Assembly (NCBI GenBank): GCA_965117025.1
Contig: OZ220746.1
Span: 1,240,001 to 1,304,000, forward strand
Length of the DNA stretch: 64,000 nt
DNA from: VXPQ01 sp965117025
GTDB lineage: Bacteria; Bacteroidota; Rhodothermia; Rhodothermales; VXPQ01
Direction: 5' to 3'
The number at the start of each line of letters is the position of its first letter. Position 1 is the stretch's first letter. The notes under the pieces were generated by a model. The model saw only the letters and a list, made by a program, of their open reading frames with translations. It was not told the DNA's origin and searched no databases. A program made the translations under genes and the position numbers. Positions 7,981-17,436 of the stretch are shown one piece after another.

Positions 7981-9474
7981 ATGATCCTCGCCATCGACCA
8001 GGGTACAACCAACACCAAAGTAGTGTTGGTTGACGCCAGCGGCAGCATCCGGCACAAGGCTTCATGCCCTGTCGATGCGACGTTCCCGCAGCCGGGATGG
8101 GTCGAGCAAGACCCGGTCTTGTTGTGGCAGAGTGTGCAGGACGCTGTGGATGCATGCCTGGCCGCAGCCGGTGACCCGGTTCCGGCAGGTATCGCTATAA
8201 CCAACCAGCGCGAGTCGGTGATGGTTTGGGAGCGATCTACAGGTAAGCCGGTGGGACCGATGGTCATCTGGCAGTGCCGCCGCACGAGCGCATTCTGCGA
8301 GATGCTCCGGGGGCAAGGACTCGAAAGCATGATCCGTGAACATACCGGCCTCCCCCTGGACCCCCTGTTCTCTGCTTCGAAGGTCCGATGGTTGCTGGAC
8401 CAGACACCGGATGGGCACGGGCGGGCCGAGAAGGGCGAACTATGCGCCGGGACGGTCGATAGCTGGGTGCTTTGGAATCTGACAGGAGGCAACGCCCACC
8501 GATGCGACGTCAGCAATGCCTCTCGCACACAACTGCTCAACCTGCGTACGGCGAACTGGGATAGTGCACTGCTCGCTGTCTTCGGCATCCCGGCGGCGAT
8601 ACTGCCTGAAGTAATGTCGTCCAACACCCATTTCGGCGAGACCGTGGGACAGGGGCGTTTGCCCGCCGGAGTACCTGTCGCCAGCATGATAGGCGATTCG
8701 CACGCTGCCCTCTTCGGTCAATCCGGCTTTAAATCCGGGGCAGTGAAAGCCACGTACGGTACAGGCAGTTCTTTGATGAGCCCTCTGCCTGCGCTTGCTT
8801 TCTCCGAACGCGGCATCGCGACGACCGTGGCCTGGGGCCTTGACGAGCACGTGGTATATGCCCTGGAGGGAAACATCTCTGTAACAGGCTCTGCCGTCCA
8901 GTGGTGCGCCGATCTGCTGGGCCAGAATAACCCCGCGGAGGCAGCCGCCCTCGCCGCCCGGGAAGATCATGCCGACGGACTGTACATCGTGCCTGCCTTC
9001 TTCGGGCTCGGTGCGCCGCACTGGCAGGAAAAAGCACGTGGCCTCATCACCGGCATCACCCGCGGCACCACCGCCGCCCATCTTGCCCGCGCTGTCGTGG
9101 AGTCTATCGCCTTCCAGATCCGCGATGTGTTTGACGCAATGGCCGAAGAGGCCGGCGCCAATCCGGAAATCCTCCTGGCCGACGGTGGCGGCAGCCGCAA
9201 CGACATGCTCATGCAGTTCCAGGCTGACCTCCTCGGACGCCCGGTATTGCGCAACAACGCCGGCGAGATATCCGCCCTCGGCGCTGCCTATCTGGCCGGC
9301 CTGACGCTCGGCTTCTGGGGTTCGACCGACGAGCTCGCCGCCCTGCCCCGTTCGCTCGACCGATTTGAACCCCGATGGTCGGAGGCCGCTCGCGAAGCCG
9401 CCTATGATGGCTGGAGGCACGCCATCGCCCGAACCCTTTATGACCCAAAACAGGAGAAGGGTGCGACCCAATGA
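7981..9474 (+). CDS. FGGY-family carbohydrate kinase
   Basis: A 497-residue cytoplasmic sugar kinase with two actin-like ATPase domains. It starts MILAIDQGTTNTKVVLVD, whose DQGTTNTK (residues 6-13) is the family phosphate-1 loop. ITNQRES (about 80) is also conserved, and the ATP-site glycines are in LLADGGGSRND near 405. The frame extends upstream to 7753 inside the transketolase gene, but homology starts here, ten bases after its stop. Overall it resembles the glycerol/xylulose kinase group. Upstream of a transketolase it is expected to phosphorylate a ketose; apulose kinase is an FGGY enzyme in a matching pathway. The stop overlaps the regulator start (ATGA). Confidence 0.88.
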   Translation: MILAIDQGTTNTKVVLVDASGSIRHKASCPVDATFPQPGWVEQDPVLLWQSVQDAVDACLAAAGDPVPAGIAITNQRESVMVWERSTGKPVGPMVIWQCRRTSAFCEMLRGQGLESMIREHTGLPLDPLFSASKVRWLLDQTPDGHGRAEKGELCAGTVDSWVLWNLTGGNAHRCDVSNASRTQLLNLRTANWDSALLAVFGIPAAILPEVMSSNTHFGETVGQGRLPAGVPVASMIGDSHAALFGQSGFKSGAVKATYGTGSSLMSPLPALAFSERGIATTVAWGLDEHVVYALEGNISVTGSAVQWCADLLGQNNPAEAAALAAREDHADGLYIVPAFFGLGAPHWQEKARGLITGITRGTTAAHLARAVVESIAFQIRDVFDAMAEEAGANPEILLADGGGSRNDMLMQFQADLLGRPVLRNNAGEISALGAAYLAGLTLGFWGSTDELAALPRSLDRFEPRWSEAAREAAYDGWRHAIARTLYDPKQEKGATQ

Positions 9475-10421
9475 AAAGCATGGAAGAATTACGGCTGATC
9501 ACCAAGGTCGCCAGCCTGTACTACGAACGAAAGCTGCGGCAGTCCGAGATTGCCGGACAACTCGATCTGTCGCAAGCTACCGTATCGCGGCTTCTGAAGC
9601 GGGCCGAAGAGGAGGGCGTAGTTCGCATCACAGTGAACGCACCGATGGGCGTCTATCCGCACCTGGAAGAAGCACTTCAGGAAAAATACGGTCTCAAAGA
9701 GGTCATCGTCGTGGATACGGCGCCCGATGAGGCAGGGCTGCTGCGTAATCTGGGCACGGCGGGAGCCTATTACCTGGAGACCACGGTGTGCTCGGACGAA
9801 TATATCGGGATCTCCTCCTGGAGCGAAACGCTACTTGCGATGGCCAACGCGATGCATCCGATGCAGCGTATCTCCGGTGTCCATGTGGTGCAAATTCTCG
9901 GCGGCGTCGGAAATCCTGCCGCCGCCGCCCACGCCGCGCAGTTGACCCGCAGTCTGGCCGGGCTCGTACAGGGCGAGATCACCACGCTCCCGGCCCCCGG
10001 CGTGGTCGGATCAAAAGAAACCCGGCAGGTTCTCCTCGAAGACCCGTACGTGATCGAGGCGATGGCCTGCTTCGACAAGATCAGCCTGGCGCTGGTGGGT
10101 ATCGGGGCTATCGAGCCGTCGCCGGTGCTGGCAAGCAGTGGCAATGCATTCACTGAAAAAGAACTTGGCGGGCTGCACACGCAAGGAGCCGTGGGAGACA
10201 TCTGTCTCCGCTTCTTCGACGCCGCCGGCAAACCGTTGGTCTCTACGCTCAATGACCGTGTCATCGGCATGACCCTGGAACAGCTCCGGGGCGTACGCCG
10301 CACCGTAGCCATCGCGGGCGGCGACCGGAAATTCACTGCCATCAAGGGCGCACTCAACGGCGGCTGGGTGAACGTTCTCATTACGGACCACGGGGTCGCT
10401 GAACGTATACTGGGTCGCTAA
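9471..10421 (+). CDS. SorC-family sugar-binding transcriptional regulator
   Basis: A 316-residue DNA-binding regulator. Residues about 8-55 form the helix-turn-helix (LRQSEIAGQLDLSQATVSRLLKR is split across its helices), and about 60-316 the SorC effector domain, related to sugar-phosphate isomerases and binding a phosphorylated sugar; LGIGAIEPS-like and GDICLRFFD motifs are visible. It sits inside the operon it probably controls, overlapping the kinase by four bases. SorC-family regulators often respond to a pathway intermediate such as the kinase product. The inverted repeat at 3683-3710 is a candidate binding site. Confidence 0.9.
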   Translation: MKSMEELRLITKVASLYYERKLRQSEIAGQLDLSQATVSRLLKRAEEEGVVRITVNAPMGVYPHLEEALQEKYGLKEVIVVDTAPDEAGLLRNLGTAGAYYLETTVCSDEYIGISSWSETLLAMANAMHPMQRISGVHVVQILGGVGNPAAAAHAAQLTRSLAGLVQGEITTLPAPGVVGSKETRQVLLEDPYVIEAMACFDKISLALVGIGAIEPSPVLASSGNAFTEKELGGLHTQGAVGDICLRFFDAAGKPLVSTLNDRVIGMTLEQLRGVRRTVAIAGGDRKFTAIKGALNGGWVNVLITDHGVAERILGR

Positions 10422-10423
10422 TC

Positions 10424-11062
10424 ATGGAAAAAGCTCTCTCCCTCCTCGCCCTGTTCCTCCTCATCGCCGGGTGCGAAATCCGGCCGCTGGACCCGGTGAC
10501 GGGAAAAGCCATCATCGAGGAAGCGCAGCAGACTTTCGATGCACATTCGTTTGTGCAGGAAAACTGGGAAGCCCGCGTGCTGCCGACGATCCTTAATGAC
10601 GGCGTGGCCCTGGACGAGTTGATGGTTGAACTGGCTGCGAATCAGGAGGCCGCTTCGGCAAAGTATGGATATCGTGAAGGGAGTCAGCCCTGGAATTTCA
10701 TCGTTCGGGGAACAGGACGCGTGCTGGAAGCCGATACGACTTCTCGAGTGGGGCTGCTGCTGCTGGACCTGTCTCCCTATGACGGCGCACCCGACATCAG
10801 CTTGCAGATTGGTCCTGTCATCCGCGGGACAGCGCTACGCGATGCACTGCCGTTCATCACATTCAATCAGTTCGTCAACCAGTTGGAATACGCCAACGTC
10901 TCCAGTGCCATGCATACCTGGCTTGTAGAGACGGTGCTGGCGAAGTTGGATCCGGAAACGCTGCTATCGCAAGAAGTCAGCTTCTCCGGAGTCTTCACAC
11001 TCGGACTGCTCGACGCGGTCATGATTACGCCGGTGGATATCCGCCTGGGGAACGCTGAATGA
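10424..11062 (+). CDS. DUF2291-family lipoprotein
   Basis: A 212-residue protein with a hydrophobic N-terminus ending in IAGC (Cys17), a good lipobox, so it is anchored outside the inner membrane. The remainder matches DUF2291 in length and in motifs such as the RPLDP start and the late IRGTALRDALPFITFNQFVNQ (shown in part). DUF2291 genes are found beside ribose-type ABC transporters; their biochemical role is unknown to me. It starts two bases after the regulator and its stop overlaps the ABC ATPase start. Since no classical binding protein is present here, a role in substrate capture or transporter assembly is conceivable but unproven. Confidence 0.82.
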   Translation: MEKALSLLALFLLIAGCEIRPLDPVTGKAIIEEAQQTFDAHSFVQENWEARVLPTILNDGVALDELMVELAANQEAASAKYGYREGSQPWNFIVRGTGRVLEADTTSRVGLLLLDLSPYDGAPDISLQIGPVIRGTALRDALPFITFNQFVNQLEYANVSSAMHTWLVETVLAKLDPETLLSQEVSFSGVFTLGLLDAVMITPVDIRLGNAE

Positions 11063-12624
11063 CGATCTCTGCCGACATAGAGGCCTTGCCGGAACCGATT
11101 CTGCGTGCCGAGCAGATCGTCAAACAATATCCGGGCACGACGGCGCTCAAAGGCGTCGATTTCAATGTCTACCCGGGCAAAGTCAACGTGCTCATCGGGG
11201 AGAACGGCGCGGGCAAGTCGACTCTGATGAAGAGCCTGGCCGGCGTGGAGCAACCGACAAGCGGCCGGCTGGTGCTGCGAGACGAAGTCATCGAAGTGAC
11301 CTCACCGCGTGAGGGACTGGCGCACGGCATTGGCATCATCTATCAGGAACTCAATCTGTTCCCCAACCTGAGCGTCAGCGAGAACATCTTCATGGCGCGC
11401 GAGATCGTGTCAGATGTCGGGACGGTCCGGCATAAAGAGCAAGACGACATCGCCAGGCGGCTCATGGCGCGGTTGGAACAGTCGATTGCGCCACGCACCC
11501 TTGTCGAGGATCTGCGCATCGGGCAACAACAACTCGTCGAGATAGCGCGGGCGCTGAGCGAGGAGGTATCCATCCTCATCATGGACGAGCCTACGTCAGC
11601 GCTGAGCAGTGTCGAAGCCGACATCCTCCTGCGCATCATCGGCGAACTCACCATGCAAGGCGTCGCCATCGTTTATATCTCGCACAAACTCGACGAGTGC
11701 TTGCAGATCGGCGATGTGTTCACGGTGCTGCGCGACGGAAACCTCATCGCTGAGGCGCCAGCCCGTGATGTCTCCCTCGCCTGGATCGTCGAAAAGATGT
11801 CCGGGCGTAGCACCGAAACGCTGTTTCACAAGAAGACGCGGCGGGCCGGAAATCCGATACTTCACGTCGAAAACCTGTCGCTGCCTCGTGTTCACGGCGG
11901 CGGTTACCTGGTCGAAGAGGCGTCATTTACCATCCAGGCCGGAGAAATCGTCGGGGTCTACGGGCTGATGGGGGCCGGGCGCACCGAGCTTTTGGAATGC
12001 CTCTTCGGTATGCAACCCGATGCGCGCGGCACGATCCGACTCGGCAGCCGGGCCATCGAAACCCTGCGAATCGATGAGCGCATCCACGCCGGGCTGGCGC
12101 TGATTCCTGAAGACCGGCAACGACTCGGGCTGGTTCAGAACCTTTCCGTATCGAAGAACATCACCCTCGCCATTCTCAAACAGTTCGTAAAGGGTCTGGC
12201 GCTCTCCACGGGCGAAGAAAACCGCGAAGTCAAGCGACTCATCGAGGCCTTGGGGATCAAGGTATCTGACGCCCGGCAGCCGATTACGACGCTCAGCGGT
12301 GGCAACCAGCAGAAAGTAGTCGTGGCCAAGAGCCTGCTCACTCGGCCCAAAGTTCTCATGATGGACGAACCGACACGCGGCATCGATGTGGCGGCCAAGT
12401 CGGATATCTTCAGAATCATGAACGAGCTCGCCGAAGAGGGCCTGGGCCTCCTCTTCGTCTCCTCGGAACTCAAGGAAATCGTCGCCATGGCCGACCGTGC
12501 CCTGGTGATGGCTCGAGGTCGTCTGGCCGCCACATTCGAGGGCGCTGCAATCACCGAGCAAAACCTGGCCGATGCGTCCGTGATGGCGCCGTCCGTAATT
12601 CACCCGAACGAACATGCGGTTTAG
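11059..12624 (+). CDS. Sugar ABC transporter, duplicated ATP-binding protein (RbsA-like)
   Basis: A 521-residue cytoplasmic ATPase with two nucleotide-binding domains in tandem, the arrangement of the ribose/xylose/galactose importers. The first domain has Walker A GENGAGKS (about residue 52), the signature region IGQQQLVEIARAL and Walker B ILIMDEPTSAL. The second has the degenerate Walker A GLMGAGRTE, a normal signature LSGGNQQKV (about 414) and LMMDEPTRGID; a weak second Walker A is usual in this subfamily. It overlaps DUF2291 by four bases and the permease by eleven. It should power uptake of the sugar broken down by the upstream enzymes. Confidence 0.92.
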   Translation: MTISADIEALPEPILRAEQIVKQYPGTTALKGVDFNVYPGKVNVLIGENGAGKSTLMKSLAGVEQPTSGRLVLRDEVIEVTSPREGLAHGIGIIYQELNLFPNLSVSENIFMAREIVSDVGTVRHKEQDDIARRLMARLEQSIAPRTLVEDLRIGQQQLVEIARALSEEVSILIMDEPTSALSSVEADILLRIIGELTMQGVAIVYISHKLDECLQIGDVFTVLRDGNLIAEAPARDVSLAWIVEKMSGRSTETLFHKKTRRAGNPILHVENLSLPRVHGGGYLVEEASFTIQAGEIVGVYGLMGAGRTELLECLFGMQPDARGTIRLGSRAIETLRIDERIHAGLALIPEDRQRLGLVQNLSVSKNITLAILKQFVKGLALSTGEENREVKRLIEALGIKVSDARQPITTLSGGNQQKVVVAKSLLTRPKVLMMDEPTRGIDVAAKSDIFRIMNELAEEGLGLLFVSSELKEIVAMADRALVMARGRLAATFEGAAITEQNLADASVMAPSVIHPNEHAV

Positions 12625-13666
12625 CCTTCCAATACAGCAGTCCGGTGCGAGAGGACCATCTTTCAAGATGATGCTCCTGCAATTGCGGGCGTACATCGCG
12701 CTGATTGCACTGGTCATCGTCTTTGCATTGTTGAGCCCGGCTTTTCTCACAACCGGCAACCTCATCATCCTGACCAAGCAAGTCGCTATCAACGCGATCC
12801 TGGGTATCGGGATGACCTTCGTCATTCTAAGCGGCGGCATCGATCTGTCGGTCGGGTCGATAGTGGGACTCTGCGGGATGATCGCGGGCTGGCTGATTAA
12901 TGAAGGGCTGATCCTTCCGATGTTCGGTGTATCGCTTTTCTTCAACGTCTGGATCGTGATCCTGCTGACGCTTGTGGTGGGTGTCGTCGTCGGCGTGGTG
13001 AATGGCATGCTCGTCACACGGCTGCGGGTGGCTCCGTTCATCGCCACGCTTGGCACATTGTATATCGCCCGGGGAGCTGCACTGTTGATCTCAGACGGCG
13101 CGACTTTCGCCAACCTGGTGGGACATGAGTCGCTGGGCAACACCGGCTTTCCGGTGCTGGGCGCAGGCACCTTGCTGGCACTGCCGTATCCGATCTGGGT
13201 GATGGTGCTGTTCGCCGTTGTCGCTGCGTTTGTAGCACGCAAAACGCCCTTTGGCCGGCAGGTCTATGCCGTGGGTGGCAACGAGAAGGCCGCCGAATTG
13301 TCCGGTGTCCGCACGAACCGGGTAAAGCTGCTGACCTACATGACCTCCGGACTGTGCGCTGCCATGGTGGGGCTGATCATCGCATCGCAGTTGGTCGCCG
13401 CACATCCCGCTACCGGTGAGACCTTTGAACTCAACGCCATCGCTGTCGTCGTGCTCGGCGGCACGTCGCTGATGGGCGGGCGCGGCACGATGGGCGGCAC
13501 CATCATTGGAGCCTTTGTAATCGGAGTGCTGGTCAACGGCATGGTGCTTCTGGGCGTGTCGGAGTTCTGGCAGATCGTAATCAAAGGCGCCGTGATCGTT
13601 CTGGCCGTCGTCGTCGATCAGTGGCAGCAACGGATGCAACAAAAAGCCCTGGTGCACGCCTCGTAG
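12614..13666 (+). CDS. Sugar ABC transporter permease (RbsC-like)
   Basis: A 350-residue inner-membrane protein with about nine to ten hydrophobic segments. ILSGGIDLSVGS (about residue 72) is the hallmark of the ribose-type permease family, and GGNEKAAELSGVRTNRVK (about 218) is the cytoplasmic loop that contacts the ATPase. It begins inside the end of the ATPase gene. It is the last gene of the operon: the next gene is convergent and no periplasmic binding protein follows, which is unusual because rbsB-type genes normally neighbour the permease. Confidence 0.92.
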   Translation: MRFSLPIQQSGARGPSFKMMLLQLRAYIALIALVIVFALLSPAFLTTGNLIILTKQVAINAILGIGMTFVILSGGIDLSVGSIVGLCGMIAGWLINEGLILPMFGVSLFFNVWIVILLTLVVGVVVGVVNGMLVTRLRVAPFIATLGTLYIARGAALLISDGATFANLVGHESLGNTGFPVLGAGTLLALPYPIWVMVLFAVVAAFVARKTPFGRQVYAVGGNEKAAELSGVRTNRVKLLTYMTSGLCAAMVGLIIASQLVAAHPATGETFELNAIAVVVLGGTSLMGGRGTMGGTIIGAFVIGVLVNGMVLLGVSEFWQIVIKGAVIVLAVVVDQWQQRMQQKALVHAS

Positions 13667-13788
13667 CTCGAAAAACACAAACCCTTTGGGAAGCATACCG
13701 ACGCGAATCAGACGAGAATGCCTGCATCCGCACCGGCATGAGCGATTTGCCGGAGAAACAAGCCGACGGCTGTGCATTGGTGGCGCCG

Positions 13789-15207
13789 CTAAAAATCTCC
13801 TCCTCCCAGTAGCATGATTTTCTCCCGGTCGCAAACGATATCCTTCAGGGCATTCCGCGTATCCACAATGCACCGGGCCTGTTCGGCGATATCCGCATAA
13901 GGAAAGGCACTGTGATCCGTGACAATGACAACTACATCGAATGATCGGAGCGTTTCCCCGGTAAGTGCAACGGATGCCAACCGAAGCCCTGCACCGGGTA
14001 CGTCAAGTTCCGGAACATACGGATCACTATAGGCAAGGTGCGTCACGCCGCGCCGGGACAATAATTCCATAATGCGGAGTGCCGGCGAGTGTCTGGTGTC
14101 CGAAACATTCCGCTTGAATGCCACGCCAAGCACAAGCACCCTGGCATCGGACAACTGTACAGGCTGTCCGGAAATAGCCCGTATTATTGCCTCCATCACA
14201 TAATGCGGCATCGTCTCGTTGATCCTTGCCGAAAGCGTGATAAAGGATGTCTCGAAGTCATGGCGTCTTGCCAGCCAGGACAGGTAATGCGGATCCACGG
14301 GAATACAATGCCCACCCAGACCGGGGCCGGGGAAAAAGGGCATGAATCCGAAGGGTTTGGTGGCAGCCGCTTCTACCACCTCCCAGATTGAAATGTCGCC
14401 CATCCGATCGCACAATTGCGCCAACTCGTTCAGGAGTGCAATGTTGACGGAGCGAAAGATGTTTTCCAGCAATTTCTCCATCTCGGCCACTCTCGGCGAA
14501 GAAACCGGGTGCACCTGTTCGGATACCTGCTGCATGGCCAGCACAGCCAGTTGCGTGCAGGTCCGGGTAACCCCCCCCACCACTACCGGGGTATTCGCCG
14601 TGGTGAACTGCGTGTTGCCGGGATCGATTCGCTCGGGAGAAAACGCCAGAAAATAATCGCGTCCTGCAACAAAACCATCCGCCCCGACCGCCTCCTTACC
14701 CTGTTGCTCCAGCAAGGGCTGGACTAATTCCTCGGTGGTTCCGGGATACGTAGTGCTTTTCAACACGATCAACTGTCCTTGACGAAGACGCTGACCCAGG
14801 GCGCTTGCCGCCGACTCGATATGTCGCATCTCGGGGTTTTTTGCCGTAGTGACCGGCGTAGGCACACAGATAAACACGACATCCGTTTCATCGGCTCTCG
14901 AGAAATCGGTACACACCTCTAACATGCCTTCCCGAATAACCCTGCGCAATAATTTTCCGGATATTCCTTCAATCGAATGATCTCCAGCGGCAATCCGGCG
15001 CACGCGCTCAGGATTCAGGTCGATACCGATTGTCCGGAATCCGCGCCCGGCAAATTCGACAGCGAGCGGGAGCCCCACATAGCCGAGGCCTGCGACGCCG
15101 ATAACCGCCTGTTTTGAGGAAATTTTTCCCGCCAGTTCACGTGCAACGCCTGTAAGAAACGGCGCGTCGGAATGGGGTGCTCCCGCATTCGATGCCTGAT
15201 TATCCAT
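13789..15207 (-). CDS. Nucleotide-sugar dehydrogenase (UDP-GlcNAc/ManNAc 6-dehydrogenase type)
   Basis: A 472-residue NAD-dependent four-electron dehydrogenase oxidising the C6 of a UDP-amino sugar to the uronate. It has an N-terminal Rossmann fold (GVAGLGYVGLPLAVEF, about 38), ICVPTP, a central helical domain, the catalytic Cys in GLGGHCIPVDP (about 288) and a C-terminal UDP-binding domain (VLVLGVAFKRNVSDTR). WbpA-type enzymes share VAFK and GHCIPVDP, whereas UDP-glucose dehydrogenase has the GGSCFPKD form seen in the gene at 17437. It lies last in a minus-strand run of sugar-nucleotide genes. With the WbpB-like gene at 18841 it would start an acetamido-uronate route; the exact substrate is inference. 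Confidence 0.88.
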   Translation of the reverse strand: MDNQASNAGAPHSDAPFLTGVARELAGKISSKQAVIGVAGLGYVGLPLAVEFAGRGFRTIGIDLNPERVRRIAAGDHSIEGISGKLLRRVIREGMLEVCTDFSRADETDVVFICVPTPVTTAKNPEMRHIESAASALGQRLRQGQLIVLKSTTYPGTTEELVQPLLEQQGKEAVGADGFVAGRDYFLAFSPERIDPGNTQFTTANTPVVVGGVTRTCTQLAVLAMQQVSEQVHPVSSPRVAEMEKLLENIFRSVNIALLNELAQLCDRMGDISIWEVVEAAATKPFGFMPFFPGPGLGGHCIPVDPHYLSWLARRHDFETSFITLSARINETMPHYVMEAIIRAISGQPVQLSDARVLVLGVAFKRNVSDTRHSPALRIMELLSRRGVTHLAYSDPYVPELDVPGAGLRLASVALTGETLRSFDVVVIVTDHSAFPYADIAEQARCIVDTRNALKDIVCDREKIMLLGGGDF

Positions 15208-15276
15208 ACCGTGTTACAATAACGTGAAACGAACGAGGAATACGGTAGCCTGCATACGCAATATCCTCGCAGGACA

Positions 15277-16251
15277 CTAATCCATCCGGATCGTCCGGGC
15301 CCAGTCGCGATGCGCGGTATACCATGCGGCCAAACGCTTTGCCCCCTCCGCAAAGTCAATCTGCGGCGTCCATTCCAGCAGGGTGCTCGCTTTGGAGATA
15401 TTCGCCCAGGTGGCGGACACATCGGCTTTGTGCCGGGCTGCAAAAACAAGATGGGCCTTCTTGCCCAGAAGCTCCTCAAACATATGAATAACATCCAGCA
15501 ATACGACCGGCTGGTCGGAGCCTAAGTTGAACACTTCGTATCCCACCTGCTGAAGGGCCAGAATAGTACCGCGGGCCACATCGTCGATGTACGTAAAATC
15601 CCGCGACTGCCCGCCGTCTCCGTAGACGGTCAGAGGCTGTTCTTCCGCAATCCAGCGAACAAAACGAAGGGGCGCCATATCCGGCCGACCGGCCGGTCCA
15701 TACACCGTAAAATATCGCAAGACAGTGATATCCAAGTCGTGTAGACAATGATAGGTATGGCATAACGCCTCCGCCGCCTTTTTCGAAGCAGCATAAGGAG
15801 ACAAAAGCCGATCCGTCGGTTGGTTTTCCCGGCAAGGCGCCTTCGTCGCGGCGCCGTACACGGCGGATGTCGAGGCCTGCACAAATTTCCCGACACCGAA
15901 CGTCCTGCAACATTCCAACAGGGTAAGCACCCCCTCCACATTGGTCCGTATATACAGATGGGGATCCGCAACGGACTGCCTGACGCCTGCCCGTGCAGCC
16001 AGATTGATTACTGCATCAAAAGACACTCCCTCAAACACCTGTTCCCGAAGCGCATCCCGGTCGCATATATCCAGTTCGCGAAAAACGAATCCCGGGCAAC
16101 GCAGGCGCTGCAACCGCCATTGTTTCAAACGCACATCGTACGCATCGTTGAGGTTATCGACCCCTAAAACCGTATGCCCATCGTCGAGCAACAACTCAAC
16201 TACCTTCGACGCAATGAACCCGGCAGCACCTGTTACGAGATAATGACCCAT
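15277..16251 (-). CDS. UDP-glucuronate 4-epimerase-like SDR epimerase
   Basis: A 324-residue extended short-chain dehydrogenase. The NAD site is GAAGFIAS (residues 8-15), with Ala in place of the usual third Gly. The catalytic pair is in SPYAASKKA (Tyr-x-x-x-Lys, about residue 152), and the active-site Ser/Thr is in QASTSAVYG. VDNLNDAYDVRLKQ resembles the CapI/LpsL loop of UDP-glucuronate 4-epimerases, which make UDP-galacturonate for capsule and LPS. It lies between gmd and the WbpA-like gene with about 60-70 bases on each side. UDP-glucose 4-epimerase or another uronate epimerase remains possible. Confidence 0.82.
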   Translation of the reverse strand: MGHYLVTGAAGFIASKVVELLLDDGHTVLGVDNLNDAYDVRLKQWRLQRLRCPGFVFRELDICDRDALREQVFEGVSFDAVINLAARAGVRQSVADPHLYIRTNVEGVLTLLECCRTFGVGKFVQASTSAVYGAATKAPCRENQPTDRLLSPYAASKKAAEALCHTYHCLHDLDITVLRYFTVYGPAGRPDMAPLRFVRWIAEEQPLTVYGDGGQSRDFTYIDDVARGTILALQQVGYEVFNLGSDQPVVLLDVIHMFEELLGKKAHLVFAARHKADVSATWANISKASTLLEWTPQIDFAEGAKRLAAWYTAHRDWARTIRMD

Positions 16252-16311
16252 GCTTTAAGGCAAACCGGTGATCAGGATGTGTGTGCAGCCACCCATGAGA
16301 CGATGTACCTG

Positions 16312-17388
16312 TTACCCGTTTTGTCCCACTGCACTCCCTTGCCCTTTACCCGCTAACACAAGGTCGTGTTCTACCATCTCCTCGATCATTTCCTGTACCG
16401 AGTAGCGAGGGATCCATCCCAGCTTTTCGCGGGCCTTGGAGGCATCCCCCTGCAGAAAATTGACTTCTGCGGGACGAAAAAAATGCGGATCGACTTCCAC
16501 GATTAAGGCGCCGGTCTTTCTGTCGTATCCTTTTTCTTCCACGCCTTCTCCTTCCCAGCGAAGATCGATACCCGTGTAGCCAAAAGCCATTTCACACACC
16601 TGACGCACCGTATGGACCTTACCCATCGCTACCACGAAGTCTTCCGGTTCATCCTGCTGAAGAATACGCCATATTGCATCCACATAGTCTTTCGCATGCC
16701 CCCAATCCCGACGAGCCTCCAGATTGCCGAGATACAGCCGGTTGTCGAGGCCGAGCGCAATGCGCGCCGCTGCTCGCGTAACCTTACGGGTCACGAACAT
16801 TTCGCCGCGCCGTGGGCTCTCATGGTTAAACAGGATGCCGTTGCAGGCATACATTCCATAGGCCTCCCTGTAATTCACAGTGATCCAATAGGCATATAAC
16901 TTGGACACCCCATAGGGACTACGAGGATGAAACGGCGTGTTCTCGTTCTGGGGAATTTCAGCTACCTGTCCGAAAAGTTCAGAGGTAGACGCCTGATAGA
17001 ACCGGACATGGTCAGCCAACCCAAGCAGGCGAATCGCTTCGAGCAAACGCAACGTCCCCAGCGCATCCACATCCGTGGTGTATTCCGGGGTTTCAAAGCT
17101 CACCTGGACATGGCTTTGGGCAGCAAGATTATAGACCTCGTCCGGCTGCACCGAACGAACGATATGGGTAAGCCGCGTCGAATCCGCCATATCCCCATGG
17201 TGCAGAATCAACCCCTTGGAGCTCGTGGACACATCCTCGATCAAGTGATCTATTCGCTGCGTATTGGGACGACTGAGGCGTCGCCGGAGACCATGCACTT
17301 CGTACCCCTTCTCAAGAAGCAATTCGGCAAGGTACGCGCCGTCCTGGCCGGTAATACCCGTGATAAGGGCTTTTTTCGCTGTAGACAT
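16312..17388 (-). CDS. gmd: GDP-mannose 4,6-dehydratase
   Basis: A 358-residue NADP-dependent SDR enzyme converting GDP-D-mannose to GDP-4-keto-6-deoxymannose, the precursor of GDP-fucose and GDP-rhamnose. The N-terminal ITGITGQDGAYLAELLL (about 9-25), the RRRLSRPNTQRIDHL loop, QASTSELFG with the active-site Thr, and SPYGVSKLYAYW with Tyr/Lys are all diagnostic. The GDP-fucose synthase partner is at 20710 in the same minus-strand run, and the GDP-mannose source (ManC) is divergent at 21862, so the cluster can make GDP-L-fucose from mannose-1-phosphate. Confidence 0.95.
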   Translation of the reverse strand: MSTAKKALITGITGQDGAYLAELLLEKGYEVHGLRRRLSRPNTQRIDHLIEDVSTSSKGLILHHGDMADSTRLTHIVRSVQPDEVYNLAAQSHVQVSFETPEYTTDVDALGTLRLLEAIRLLGLADHVRFYQASTSELFGQVAEIPQNENTPFHPRSPYGVSKLYAYWITVNYREAYGMYACNGILFNHESPRRGEMFVTRKVTRAAARIALGLDNRLYLGNLEARRDWGHAKDYVDAIWRILQQDEPEDFVVAMGKVHTVRQVCEMAFGYTGIDLRWEGEGVEEKGYDRKTGALIVEVDPHFFRPAEVNFLQGDASKAREKLGWIPRYSVQEMIEEMVEHDLVLAGKGQGSAVGQNG

Positions 17389-17436
17389 ACGTTGTTTTTC
17401 AGGTACTGAAAAGTGAAAGCCGGTGGTGACCCCTCG

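Noticed and set aside
7125..8687. 520-codon minus-strand frame across the transketolase B and kinase genes
   Set aside because: Antisense to two well-matched enzymes; composition is that of a shadow frame.
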